A program made the translations under genes and the position numbers. From assembly GCF_010093535.1 (NCBI RefSeq), contig NW_022985172.1, positions 1,427,889 to 1,491,888 on the forward strand: a stretch of DNA of 64,000 nt. Reading direction: 5' to 3'. Of this stretch, positions 1 to 11,708 are shown one piece after another; the first letter of the stretch is position 1, and each line of letters opens with the position of its first letter. Source of the DNA: Lindgomyces ingoldianus (taxonomy: Eukaryota > Ascomycota > Dothideomycetes > Pleosporales > Lindgomycetaceae). The notes below the pieces were generated by a model. The model searched no databases, was not told where the DNA came from, and saw only the letters and a program-made list of their open reading frames with translations.

Positions 1-3000
1 AGGAGCAAGAGACTGTGGGAATTGGAAAGCGTACCTCTCACGCAATGCGGACGACGGCGCCAAGTCTGGGTCGCGAGCAACAGTGCCCAGGTGGGCCGCG
101 AGCGATATCGGTTAGTGGCCGTGGGAGGGGTGGAGCACTGGGGGAGGCCCAAACAGCTCAGACCACAACCAGCAGATTCACAACCAAACGAAGGATGTGG
201 ATAAAGTGAGAAGGTGTTGAGTCGGTGGCTTCAGTGGCATCAGGTGTCCGGCCCAAGTCCAGAGTCCAGTGCCGTTCCCCCTCATTCTTGTGGTTGGCCA
301 TCCTGTTTTCCCCGCAGTACAAAGAGACCAGCACTCCAGCCCTAACCACCACTGACGTGAACAGCCCTGTGTTGCACATGTCTGGCTTGCGGCCCAATGA
401 GATTGCGCGCATTTCCCCCCTCAGCTGTCTCGCAATGCTCTCGCCATCCCCGCGGCCCGCTGTTCCTCGAAACGTCTCCAGCGCCGTGGCAGTCGGGGCG
501 TTTGGGTGCGAAGTGTCGTTATGAAGGCTGCCCGAAGCTCCTGACTGTCGCGTGTTGCATTGACTGGAGCAATTGCCGGAGCAATATCCGCAGAAACTCC
601 AACTTCTCAGATCCAGCCTCATCCACGATGTAAAACCCCTATTCCCGTGGCATTTCCTGCGTTGCGGCTGTCCCAGTCCTACTTGCGGATCCGCAGGTAC
701 TCGCCCGTGGAATGCGCGAGGTGTCTTATCGTTATCTGTGTTGTTGTTCTGACGTAGCGAACAAGGTCCAGCCGAGGCAAGTCCCACCGGATGAACGCCT
801 GTTCCCCAGCACTCAACCGCTGCTTGCAGCCGTGGGGGCAGCCCCAGGGGCTCAACACTCTATTTTATCAGTCCAATATCCCGCCATATCGCCAATTATC
901 CTCCGACCATCAGATGAATGTCACTTTCACATTCACTGACAAGTGGACTGTGCTGAGATAACCGTAACCTCGGACGGATCAACGCAACCTCAGCATCGGC
1001 CTATTCACCATAACAAACAGCTGTGCAAGGTTTGCATCGGCCCAGCAGCTCGCAATGATCTCAGCGCGCGTCCAGCGCGACAACCTTAATTCCTCCGACG
1101 TACGACATGTGAAGCTGAGCCTCGTTCCTGGCTGACGTGCAGCGAATACAATACTAATACAGTATCGCAAGATCCACTACGCCTTCTGATTTGTTGAGCG
1201 CCAACAAATTTGCCATGCAGTGCATCCTCCCGCGACCCACTGAGGCTGGAACTTGCGTCTCCGGTGTTGAAATTGTCCTGTGAAGATTTCAACCTTCGGT
1301 TATCATATCCGCGGCCGAGAGGTGTATGATGGCAGCTGAGGTCGGTGCTGAGCGAAGCCGGAGGTGAGGATTGTGTGGGTATGTACCTTGGGTATCATGT
1401 ATACATAGCCGCAGCATATCCGCACGCCCAATCCACAGCAGATAGCCCGTGACGTTTGTTGTAAGCCCGCTGTCCAGCCAGGCGCAATGCATTTCATCAA
1501 AGAATAGGATATTGAAAGAGCCCACGGAGCCACGAAAAGTACTAACTAAAACACAGATAACCTCCACTTGGGTCTTTATTTTTTTTTATTTTTTTCTCAA
1601 AGAGGAAAATCGGAATGGGTGCTCTCGAAGGCTATGCATGGGCGCTCTGGATGTCTGTTCCATCGAACATGAGGAACGTCAGCACGAACCCTCGTATCTT
1701 TATCGTTCCACATGTGGCATGAGTCTCGTAGCCCTCAGGTGAACAATGCCAGGATCTTTAGGAGGAGAAGTTTTCTGCCTGGATCTCAGTGCTACTCCCT
1801 TCAACATACCCCTTGCTCTTGTGGGATAATGCACGTGTCACCGAATCTGAATTAACAAGTTCTCCACAGAGCAGATGACAAAACACTAACGCTAGGGCTT
1901 GAACACGGAAGCAATCTCATACTAAGTAAGGAATAGTCTTTAGTAGTCTTAGATAAAGCAATGTTAGGTTCTCCGCGGCGAAGCTGGGACCCAAGCCTCT
2001 TTCACATCCAACTTTTTCTCTGTTCTGACCTCTCGATCTCTTTTCTTCGGCTTCGGCTGTCATTAATTATTCTACAAAGATTCGATAATATAGCTGTAGA
2101 ATCGGCAAGTAATCGTTCCGTCAAAGCGAACACCGAAGGAGTCTTCTGCGGGAGGAATCACCAATTGCAAATTTGAGCTAGGAATAGACGTATGGATTCA
2201 ACTGAGGTCATCCTTCATATGGGGTAGGTGAAAATGCGTTACCCAAATGAGCATTGAGAAACAGCAGCAACGCTCTTCAATTTACATATTTAGAAAAATG
2301 AGGCGGAGATCAGACGAATCGATCGTGAGGGACAGTAAGTGGCTGGAGCTAATGCTGCACTATGGACAAAAGCAGGCTAGATTAACACATGATCGGAACC
2401 TCATCACGATCGATCCGAATCCTGACCAGGGTTCACTTTAAGGTTCCCTTGACGGACATCTGAATCAATCCACCTCCACGATAGCAGGCCAACAATCCAG
2501 AAATTCCGGCAGAGATTCGCAACAGAATCTACCAGATGATTCTTTGCTAGTTCGATCCTGATCCATCCATCCAGTAGCTAGCTACTCCCACTCGTAGTCT
2601 AACAACTCACATATATTCCAAGATCTAGCAAACTAGATGAGGGGATGCCAGTAGGAGATCACAGATTTATCCTGTAAAACGCTCCATAGAAACCAGCATT
2701 CTCCGTACGCGCAAGGAAGTGCACCGCCAAGCCCACAATATCATGCTCAAAACCAACCAATTCAATCCGAGTCGAAAGCTTCAGTCCCAATCTCCCATAC
2801 GCCCACCGAACACCAAATTCTCATCACAATGCTGGATAAAGAACATACTGCACAATCCCGAAGATTCGTATTTCATTTCGTCATGACTTCCATTAGAACT
2901 GGACCGAAGAGGAAATCGATAAGATGCCGGGGGACCATAATTTGCATATCCATATCCAACGGGAAGACTCGGGAAAGGCCTGAATTATAACTCTATGATT

Positions 3001-3207
3001 TTGGCAAGGGATTTGGATTGTTTTTGAGAAGAGATACAGGAGGTGATACATATGTTGAGGGCTATAGCACACATAGTAGGTTTAATAAGACCGCTTTAGG
3101 ATACTCTGTCTCGAGGGTTAGTTAGACTAATATACTAATCAAGATACGAGGCTCGACCCCTCGCTCCAATTAAAACTGCCCAAGACTCAAGCACCGATTT
3201 CTTCACC
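1..3207. other. gene-poor flank, nothing identified
   Basis: The short open frames here overlap on several frames, lack recognisable domains and do not join through plausible introns. The longest (158-787 minus, 209 codons) is low-complexity. Base composition is moderate and there is no RIP-like excess of TA. I see no RNA gene. Confidence 0.5.
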
Positions 3208-3586
3208 TCAAAGACTCAAGAAGCGCTCCTCAAGCCACTCCGAACGTAGACGAGCTGTTTCAGCAACCTGGACATCGGCGGCATACTTTCCGCCCTTGCC
3301 GACACCGTATTTGGCGAGATAAAAAAGCCAACAAGGACGGGTTTGATATCTATTATCGAGGAACTGACCTAAGTAAAAAAATTCCGGGAACTAACAGCAC
3401 CGATCTAGCAACTCCATACGCGCCAACGAGATCTGGTCCGCCGCCGACATAACCATCAGTCGCATCCGTTTCTCCGCATCCATGTGCCCTAACAGGACAG
3501 AAATGCGGCACCAATTTCGTGAATAACATTGCTGACCTCGAACTCACCTTTTGTCTCAACTGTGTCCAATACTCACTCGAAATCAT
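3208..3586 (-). CDS. possible small spliced gene, unknown function (5' end unsettled)
   Basis: Not recognised. Three minus-strand pieces join into one frame: 3577-3586, 3420-3488 and 3208-3368. The two introns, 3489-3576 (GTGAGT...TTAG) and 3369-3419 (GTATGG...TTAG), have acceptable ends. The 79-residue product is charged and looks helical, with segments such as MDAEKRMRLM and the C-terminal RLRSEWLEERFLSL before the stop. The frame also stays open upstream of the chosen ATG. A proline-rich frame at 3636-3845 on the same strand could be a further 5' exon, but I found no splice pair that joins it in phase. It could be a true small gene, the 3' end of a larger one, or a relic. The support is coding-like residue patterns across two introns, not homology. 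Confidence 0.3.
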
Positions 3587-5343
3587 GCGAGACAATCCAG
3601 ACGACGGTCCCCTCCTACGTAAGGGCTAATTATGCTCAAGATGCGGCCACGTGGAGACCCTCTGATGCACAGCGCATGAAGCTATATGAAAGTCGCGCGT
3701 AGTGTTTCAGGTTGTTGGCGTGACCAAATGGCGACTGAAGCGCAGGAGGCGGCACCGGATTGTGCACAACCGATGAAAAGGAAGGAGGAGGTTTTCGATT
3801 GAAACGATAGGGATGTGGCGCAGTGGGCGGAGAGTTATATCGCATACGTGGCGCATTCGGAGGAGAGCCAAGAGTGTTCCCTAGATCCTAGCGGCGGGAA
3901 GGAGGCGGTGTTTGAAATCGTCCGTAGTGTTCTGGGAATTTGTTTTAAACCCCTCACCTCGTGTGATTATGTGGCAGGGAGGGCAAAAGTATACAGGTAG
4001 GGTTTGCATATGTTCTACATGTGCCTACCTTGTCGAGAAAATTCAGTCTCTGGGTAGGGCTCTTAGTTGGTTTATCATGCTGATAGCCTATCCTCAGCCT
4101 CTCTTACTATCAACTAGAATCCAGTAGCTACAAGAGAATAGAGAAATTTGCAGAAGATTATGCAATCAGTTAGCAAGATGATTCAGAAATGGTTTAACAG
4201 AGGACAGTCAAACTGTAACCGCTAGAAGTTACTACCTAAAAGGCACTCGCGAGAAACAGCAACAATACCATGTCAATGAAGTGAAAGTCATACTTTAAGC
4301 CACACCCCTTCTACCCGTTCCCTTTCAGTTGCTAATATCTCTCACTAAAACATGATCATCTCCCCCTACCCCTCTAGCTAAAGCAGTTCCCCTCCGTCCC
4401 CCACATCCCCCTTGTCCGGCGAACTCTCCCTACATCGGACCTCCTGAACAGCTTATTAGCTTATCAGCTCGTCTCCAAAACCATTATCTTCCCATCCCAC
4501 TATTTCCATGCATAGATCTCTTGGACCTTTCTAGCTAAGGGACATATACATATTTATCCCCTAACAGCATGAATTTCCACATACGGTGTCGGTAACATGC
4601 ATATATAATATTACCACATAATATAAACCATATCATAAGCCGGATAGGAATCTATCTTTACACCATGCTACTCGAGTGATAAAAATGGAGACTGCTACCA
4701 AGGGAATAAAATTCCTGGTTCAAGTGCGAGTCTATTATGTGGCCATGTTTACGCTAGGAAAGGAATAAAATACAGCAGAACAAGCAAACTTCTTTCACCT
4801 GCCACATTCAGGCAGAAGATATAGAGTGTCTTGTTTTCTAGCATTGTTTATAGGACAAGAAGCTACGTGGGACAAACATGGTATTTCTCAGAAAGTAACG
4901 ATTGAGGCTGAAGACGAGACATCTGCTATCTAGGAAAGAACGGGTAGCGGAGATATGACCTTACTCATTTACAGAAATATATATATATATCATGGAGTTC
5001 ACCTATCCCAGACCTTTTCGAATTGCGGGAAAACATGCAAAATGGGGGAAACGAGTATTAGGAGGCCCGTTGGCCGCAGAGCTGAACGTCCGACTTTCAG
5101 GTCTAGCACTTTCAAATGATGGGAGGATGTAGCGAAGTATGAATTACTTTTCGAAGCGCATCATTTCGAATACAGTGATCACTTCAAAGCACGTCTTAGG
5201 CGGTTAAGTCCCATACACCACACACGCATACAACTCACATAATTCCACTCCTAGCCCAAGCCCTCCGAGCACCGGATGCTGAGGACCGATGAAATTCACC
5301 ACCAACCTCTCTTCCCCCTTGCTACAATTCTCCCAACCATCAG
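3587..5343. other. intergenic, downstream of RAP1
   Basis: No gene seen apart from a possible upstream exon of the preceding entry at 3636-3845 (minus). A short (AT)n run lies near 4980-4993. The stretch at about 4130-4990 is richer in A and T and has stops in all frames. Confidence 0.5.
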
Positions 5344-7886
5344 CTACCTCTTCCGTCTCGCCTGTTCCAAAAACCTCAACCTCTCCGTAATTCCCCCCCA
5401 TCCATCACACGTATGCTTCCTCTCCAACTCTGCCAGGGCAACCCCATCCCCACCTTCCACATTCTCATCATCCTCCTTACTCCACACGCCCCTACGATCC
5501 GGCAACGGCTTGTCGTCTTTCCATGCATCCAGGACCTCCATCGCAAGAAGCGGGCGACAACGCGTGTGTTTCAGTGCCGCGGCGATTTCGGCATCCGTGA
5601 AGCCCTCACCATGCTGTTCTGAGAAGAACTCGTCGATTTCGACCGCATCGAGCGGGGGATCAGGGTCTCCGGACCCTGCTGATGAGGCTTCGGAAGGTGC
5701 GGTTGAGGGTTCGCGGGGACAGGGGACAGGGGCGAAGGCGTGGGAGTGGGGTTCGCTAGTGGAGTTGATAGAGTGACGGAATTCGCGTAGGGAGTGGGAG
5801 GCTGATATTGAGTTAACGTGTCTGGTTAGGGGGGAGGCTTGTATCGATGGGCTTGGACTTCGAGATTCAGGTTGTGGTTTTGGGAGAGCGGTGAATGAGA
5901 GTCCTTGGGTGGGTGAAGAGAGAATGGCCTGGGTATTGAAGGCGGCCGGTTTGTGGCGGGGAGCTCGTGGTGTTGGTGTGTTGGAGGGTAATTGGTCGGA
6001 AAATACTGGCCTAAGAGCTTGCGTGTCAGGAGGCATTTGGACGTCATCACATTCGGTAGTGGGGGTTGGTCTATCAGGATCATAAAGTTCTTCGTCTTCC
6101 TCTGTGATGTCTTGGGTCCGAAGTTCGGCTTGGATTATGTCTTCCGTGTTGTAATCCTTTGGTTGGGGCTGGTTTTCCATGTCCTGAGAAGACGAAGAGC
6201 CTTCGCCCGAAGAGATTTCGAGCGGCTTAATCTGTGTCCCTAATCCTTGAGCTGGCTTAGGATGTCCCCGTTTAGTAAGCGGGGAGCTCAGCTGCTTTTG
6301 TCGCTTGGATGGGTGAGGTGACGAATTGTGCTCCTCTGGAGGTTCATCTAGCTCGTCCTCAAGAGCACGTATCCGTTTCATTGCCTTCTCGTACGCCTTA
6401 GCAAGATACTGTGGGGTTTCTGGCAGTATGGTTGACGACGATCGTACCTGTGGCGAGAGTTTATTCTCGATCTCGAAGCGCTTTCGGTCAGCAGCTTCCA
6501 TGGTGAGGTATGGTGCTTTGTCTTCTTCTGAGAGCGCTTTGTACCAAGGATGTAGAATTTCGTGAAGGCCAACTTGACGAGACCGTTAGCAAAGTGAAGT
6601 GAATGTATTTTTATTTCTATAGTACTGACCATAATCAAGTCCTGGTTTATCCTCCCACACAACCCATTTCCTCTCTCTCGCGAAGAATTGATATGCGGTG
6701 GCGACGGCCTTCCCTTTCCGGGTTTTGAGGAATTTCTCAATAAGAGCATCTTCCGAACTAGCTTCACCTTGTTCTAGGACTGCTTTCGAGCTGCCGGCTT
6801 GAGATGTCGACGGACCCGACATTTCTGCCTCTGCCTCTGCCTCTTCTCCTTTCTCTTTGCTCTCCCTTGCCTGCCTCTCGATGAATTCGTTTTTAATCTT
6901 TTCTCGCTTCCATTCTGGATCTTGCTTCCACTGTGGAAGCACCACCTTCTCAAAGTATTGCTTCCATTGGTCAGCAGTCTGCGTGGTTCCACCTGCCCAA
7001 CCCTCCCAAGCGGTAAGATATTCTGCGATAGTAACGCTGCTGATGAGATGTACATTGGCATAGAGGTCCTCCCAATCCCGCTTGCTAAACAGTGCTTCTA
7101 AGTCGTCAACGGCGGGGTCATGATTTCTTCCGCTTGGGTCGGCGAGGGTTGTTTGCTCGGGAGAAGGTTGATCCTTCCTGGCTTGATGCTTTCTGGTTTT
7201 ACGCTGAGCGGGCTTCTTCCCCTTCTCGGGGGATGTTCGGTCTGGAGGCATTTGTCCAGCCGATTGATCTGAAGGAGGCGAGGGAGGCGCATTCTCAGGA
7301 ATGTTGAATGCTGACGGAGGTCTATCGCGCAGCTGCTTGATATAGCGGTCACGCCAGGACTGCCACGTATGGCGGGGGTTCTGGAATAGTCAGGACATGC
7401 ATGTGAAAGACATTTGAACGATAAGCGCACCCTTGCTTCCAGCTGCTTGTATAGCTCATTCCCGGCGTCCGAGCCGCCCTGCTTCAAGTGGTCCTGGACC
7501 CACCTGTACAGCACTCTGTCGTCTTCGGCTGTGTACGACGTCCGTACCCCCTTCGAAGGCCTAATCGAACCCGCGTCGCGTGCCTTGCCTATCGGTGGTC
7601 CTGCAGGATACTTCTCCGGGTCGTCAAGCTCGCCCTTCTTGATTGATTTATCAAGGAACATGTACGATATGCTGCCTGGAGGACAGTCTTTCCGAAGATG
7701 GTCTGCAATCAGATAGTCGGCCAGCTTTTCTAGCATCACGACCTGGCCGCCGTTGCTCTTGATGAGATTCAGATAGTAGTTTCGCAATGGACAGCGCTGG
7801 GCGACCCAGAACTTCTTGCCGGCGAACAATTGCCCCTCGAGGTCTGCGCCATCAGCAACATCGTCGTAGACAATTGGCGCGGCCAT
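5344..7886 (-). CDS. RAP1: telomere-binding protein RAP1
   Basis: Shelterin-type protein that acts at telomeres in the nucleus. CDS = complement(5344..6572, 6630..7380, 7431..7886), 811 residues. Introns 7381-7430 (50 bp, GTGCGC...CAG) and 6573-6629 (57 bp, GTCAGT, branch GCTAAC, CAAG) restore one frame. An N-terminal BRCT domain spans about residues 15-95. It is followed by the RAP1-type Myb domain (about 115-175, with SYTAEDDRVLYRWV and HTWQSWRDRYIKQL). A second helical region lies at about 225-290 and the C-terminal RCT domain occupies about the last 100 residues (RGVWSKEDDE, ELERKH, RLRFLEQ). The order BRCT-Myb-RCT is diagnostic. Residues about 376-445, across the second intron, resemble an HMG box, which is unexpected. 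The ATG at 7886 was chosen because it directly precedes the BRCT domain; the frame stays open upstream but is low-complexity there. The gene diverges from SWF1. Confidence 0.93.
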
Positions 7887-8049
7887 GGCGGTGGTAGGAG
7901 GGTGATAGGGGCGTGGTGGGGTGTCGCCTGATCGGAGTTGAAAAGACTCAAGGCGCGCCTGTGACACGGTCGCACGTTGGAACGCGGGGACTTGGCGGTG
8001 GGACCTCACGGGAGCGTCAATGAAGGCGGGGCTTTGCTCCACTCATAAA
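7887..8049. promoter_or_regulatory. shared divergent promoter of RAP1 and SWF1
   Basis: Only 163 bp separate the two start codons, so both genes must use this segment, or the start of each other's 5' leader, as promoter. No clear TATA box is seen. Confidence 0.6.
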
Positions 8050-9378
8050 ATGGCCTTTGCTCGCAACATTGCCATCTTCACTGTTACTCTGTCACTTCTT
8101 GTCTTCATCGCTTTCTTCGGCCGCCTTCCTGCCTTCAGGTCCACGCCTATTGGTTTCCTCCATCGTTTACTCATCATTCACATCCCCTCCTCCCTCCGCA
8201 GCCTTGACCTCTACTTCACTAATGGACGCATTACGAGTGGTAGCTCCCGCTTGGGACACTACCTCATGTACGAGAAGCATCCTGTAGTCGTCATCTTCTT
8301 CCTCGGCCTCCTTACAGGTAGCACTGCCCTCTTCGTTCCTGTCATATGGTCCCGCCTACCACTCCACCACCAAATACTCATTCCCCTCATACTCCCGCTG
8401 CCCTACATCTTCACCTACCTAAGTGCGACAAGGAATCATCATGCATACATTACTGAGCTAAATCATGCGGCCCAAATGCGATGCTATCCCTATGACAGGA
8501 TACTGTATTATCCAGGGAACCCATGCCAAACGTGTCTGTTCATCAAGCCCGCGAGGAGTAAACACTGCAGTATCTGCAAGATGTGTGTTGCGCGGATGGA
8601 CCACCACTGTATATGGGTAAACAACTGTCTCGGACGGGGAAATTACAGATGGTTCCTCGCCCTCCTGCTCTCCACAGGTACCCTGCTCGCGTACGGTGCC
8701 TATCTAGCCTACATGATCATTTCCCCCCTCGCAAAAGACCACTACGAAACATATGAACACTGGTATAAATACGAACTAGATCCCACGGCAGATCCTTCGA
8801 GTTGGCTTACATACCTGGACATGAAACTCCACTACTTTCTCATGTTTACTAGCATCTACCTCGAGGAAGGCGGTCTCCGCGCCTCAGGTGTTGGGCTCCT
8901 TGCTCTCCTCACCTGGCCGCTTCCACTCGCACTCTTCGGCTACCATATCTACCTCATCTGGGTGGGCATGACCACCAACGAGAGCGGGAAATGGGCCGAT
9001 TGGCGCGACGACATGAACGATGGCGTTGTATTCCTCGGACAACGTCGTCAGGATACCTTGCAATCCATCTACCGTGTCCAACCCAAGCCGACCCATCCCG
9101 ACAACCAGAATGGACGGGGAACTTCATCAGCATCTGCATCACCGATTCCCACCCTACCAGAGACTCTGCCAGAGGAAGAAGAACCACGAACGACATGGCC
9201 ACTGGAAAGCCGGCATATTCTGGTCCGTACGATGAATGGCGAGCCGCCGCAAAATCTGCCGAGCAGGATTCGATCAGTCGCGAAGGAGGATTCGTTCCAG
9301 CGGGTATGGAGCTTGCGGGAGGTGGAGAATGTGTATGATTTAGGCTTCTGGGATAATTTCCGCGAGGCTTTGAAATGA
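8050..9378 (+). CDS. SWF1: palmitoyltransferase SWF1 (DHHC family)
   Basis: Membrane enzyme that transfers palmitate to cysteines near transmembrane segments of target proteins such as SNAREs (known role of the Swf1 family). The frame is uninterrupted, 442 residues from the ATG at 8050; an in-frame ATG at 8020 is less likely because the hydrophobic first segment follows the second one directly. The cysteine-rich domain contains [18 protein letters not shown] and [19 protein letters not shown], with DHHC at residues 184-187. Hydrophobic segments lie at about residues 5-25, 77-100 and 110-125 before it, and two more after it. The C-terminal motif with [12 protein letters not shown] and VVFLGQ is typical of filamentous-fungal SWF1. 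The last 90 residues are polar and probably cytosolic. No signs of breakage. Confidence 0.93.
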   Translation: MAFARNIAIFTVTLSLLVFIAFFGRLPAFRSTPIGFLHRLLIIHIPSSLRSLDLYFTNGRITSGSSRLGHYLMYEKHPVVVIFFLGLLTGSTALFVPVIWSRLPLHHQILIPLILPLPYIFTYLSATRNHHAYITELNHAAQMRCYPYDRILYYPGNPCQTCLFIKPARSKHCSICKMCVARMDHHCIWVNNCLGRGNYRWFLALLLSTGTLLAYGAYLAYMIISPLAKDHYETYEHWYKYELDPTADPSSWLTYLDMKLHYFLMFTSIYLEEGGLRASGVGLLALLTWPLPLALFGYHIYLIWVGMTTNESGKWADWRDDMNDGVVFLGQRRQDTLQSIYRVQPKPTHPDNQNGRGTSSASASPIPTLPETLPEEEEPRTTWPLESRHILVRTMNGEPPQNLPSRIRSVAKEDSFQRVWSLREVENVYDLGFWDNFREALK

Positions 9379-10476
9379 CATACTTTATTGTACTGTGTAA
9401 GGACGGGGCTCTGCACCACTCCGCTATCACAACCAAAATGGTGCGAATAATTAACCAACAGCTGATTTTTGCGTAAAACACAGTATATATGCCTTACATA
9501 CTGTACTATACATAATGGATACAGGAATCCAGATCCAGGTGCATATTTGCATATTTGCAAGCATTCCTTTATTTAAGCGCCGCGTGGGTGGAGCAAAATC
9601 GAAATCTAAACAGTTCTGTACGGTAAAATATACTTATATCATGCTATTAATCTGTCCCACCTACCCAAAAGGCTCCTGCAGCTTTCTTCTCGTCTTCCAA
9701 TATCTCTGCCACTGTGAGAGTTATCGAGCACATGTGTGGCCCAGGAGCTGCTCATTGATATTGGAATCCTGCTCAGTGTAAGTATAGTCGCGTTGAAGTG
9801 ATGTTTACCCATCAGAATGACGGAGAGCATGACGTTGGGAAGCGGATGTCTTCAAAGCAGCAGCATAGAAAATATCGTAAGGTGAAATGTCCTTAATTAC
9901 CGGACACACGCACGAGGTCGGAAGGGGTGGAAGGATCCAGACATACAGTACTCAACAGAAAAATTGGAGCCCATTTTGTGCTGGGGCTTGTTTTGCGAAG
10001 AGCAGTTTGGCTTGCGCCAGGGGATCTGCAGTGATTGTGCAAGCTAAAAGGAGACCGAGGGTGTGTCGGCTTTGGCGGCAGCCTATTCAATAGCATTGCA
10101 CAGTCCTTGCTCCAGAAGCCAAACAAGCAGCAATTTCCAGCTGAGCAATCAACTCAATCCTTCCCAATCGTCCTTTGATAAGTCATTCTTCCCCTACCTT
10201 TGGGGCAGGAGGTTTTATGGGTCGTATCACTTCAAGCAGGGTAACGCCTCGCCTCGTGTCGCACCTCCTTCGCCTGCAGCACACATCTCCAATCTAAACT
10301 TCAAATTTTCTGTATCAGCCAGTATCCCACCGACGGTTTCTGGGTTACGCAACATTCATCTCTTCACAGCAGATGATAGATTCACCCACAGAACGTGGGC
10401 ATCCTCCGCAGCCTCCCTTTTCATTGTAGTGCCATGGGTACTCAGAACCTTCGAGCTTCTCTATATAGTCGGCTGA
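9379..10476. other. intergenic, nothing identified
   Basis: Downstream of SWF1. A 137-codon plus-strand frame (10063-10476) has no recognisable domain. It runs up to the start of the WD40 relic but lacks WD40 character itself. Confidence 0.5.
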
Positions 10477-10867
10477 GCACCTGAGATAAGGTCTTGCTGT
10501 AGCACTCTTTGAGGCTATTCTAAGTTGGTTAGCGCTGTCGTCTTCTGGCCGGATGGCCAGCAAGTCGCGTCGGCATCTGACGACTACACTGTACGGCTGT
10601 GAGGCAACGACAGGCTCTTTCCGTAGCACGCTTAAGGGACATTCTGACCAAGTTAATGCCGTTGCTTTCTCACTGGACGGCCAGCTGGTCGCCTCGGCAT
10701 CTAGCGACAGCACTGTACGGCTATGAGAGGCAGCGACGAGGTCTTACCACTGCAAGCTTGAATGCCATTCTTACTAAATCAAGGCTGTAGCCTTCTCGCC
10801 GGACGGCCAGTTTCTTCAGACGGATAGGGGAGACATTCCTCTATCATTCCTTCCTTTAGAGGCTTAA
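10477..10867 (+). pseudogene. WD40-repeat relic of an NLR/HET-type gene
   Basis: Three degenerate WD40 units follow each other at a spacing of about 126 bp. Recognisable pieces are LVSAVVFWPDGQQVASASDD, QVNAVAFSLDGQLVASASSD and IKAVAFSPDGQFLQTDRGD. The near-identical units and the QTDRG ending are typical of the high-identity WD40 arrays at the C-terminus of fungal NACHT-WD40 (HET-E-like) proteins, which take part in non-self recognition. The frame is broken. The Trp of one TVRLWE motif is a TGA stop (TGG to TGA), another RLWEA has a 2 bp deletion, a Gln codon is TAA, and an early codon is TGA. Only the 3' end of such a gene is present; no NACHT or effector domain lies upstream. Confidence 0.8.
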
Positions 10868-11708
10868 ATTATTTATTTTTTTTCAAATCAAAGAGTCTTC
10901 TAATCACTTTATCCAAGAACAGTGGACTACACAAAACCAACAACCTATGTTATGGCTTTCTTCTAAATGCCGACCAATCTGTACAGCCCTGTATAAAAAT
11001 ATAATTTATTTAGGGCATTCTTCTGTGCGTATAGCTTTCCTTAAGGCCAGTTTGAAATAGTTTTGTGCAGGCTTGTATTTTTGTCGGTTGGCTCACTCCT
11101 CTGGATGGCTACGCATCCGGTAGTGGGTCCCTTCTCTGCGTGGCTACGCACGCGGTAGGTGGTGGGCAGCTGTACGCTAAGCGTACAGCCTGTATACGAA
11201 CACAGTTGTACCTACGTACGGACAATTTTATCTATTTCTTTGCCCCTTATGTCATCAAGGGAACCGGAGAGCAGTAAATATTTATATTGCAAGACAAAGC
11301 CACCTAACGATTGCAATCTTGAGCTGACTGAACGAATATCGATTCTGCTTCTGCTGGTAAGCATTGCTGTTCCTCCAAGCTTCTTCTACGAGTAGCTGCG
11401 AAGGCGTTGCGGGCAAAGTGTGTTGAATTTTTATTCGTTTTGGCGCGGGGTATCGTTCTTGTCGGCATGCAGGTTGATGAAACCGCGAACCGCCTAAAGG
11501 GTTCAAGATCGGCCCTGCATACACCGATCCAAAGGGTTCAGAAACCTGTCGTCTGCATAAATGACATCATTGCTCACTATTCCTCCACAACACCAGGCTT
11601 ATATACATAAGTGAAGTACCTTTTGCGCTCACAATCTACCATATGCAACCTCGATAGCAATCGTACTCGTAAGATCATTGCAAATAGTCTTGTGAAAAAC
11701 GAATCAAA
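10868..11708. other. intergenic, nothing identified
   Basis: An AT-rich patch lies at about 10865-11060. Near 11090-11180 two short imperfect repeats read 'ggctacgca(t/c)(c/g)cggtag'. No coding region is supported. Confidence 0.45.

Noticed and set aside
158..787. 209-codon open frame on the minus strand
   Set aside because: No recognisable motif, low complexity, overlapped by open frames on other strands; GC-rich sequence gives such frames by chance.
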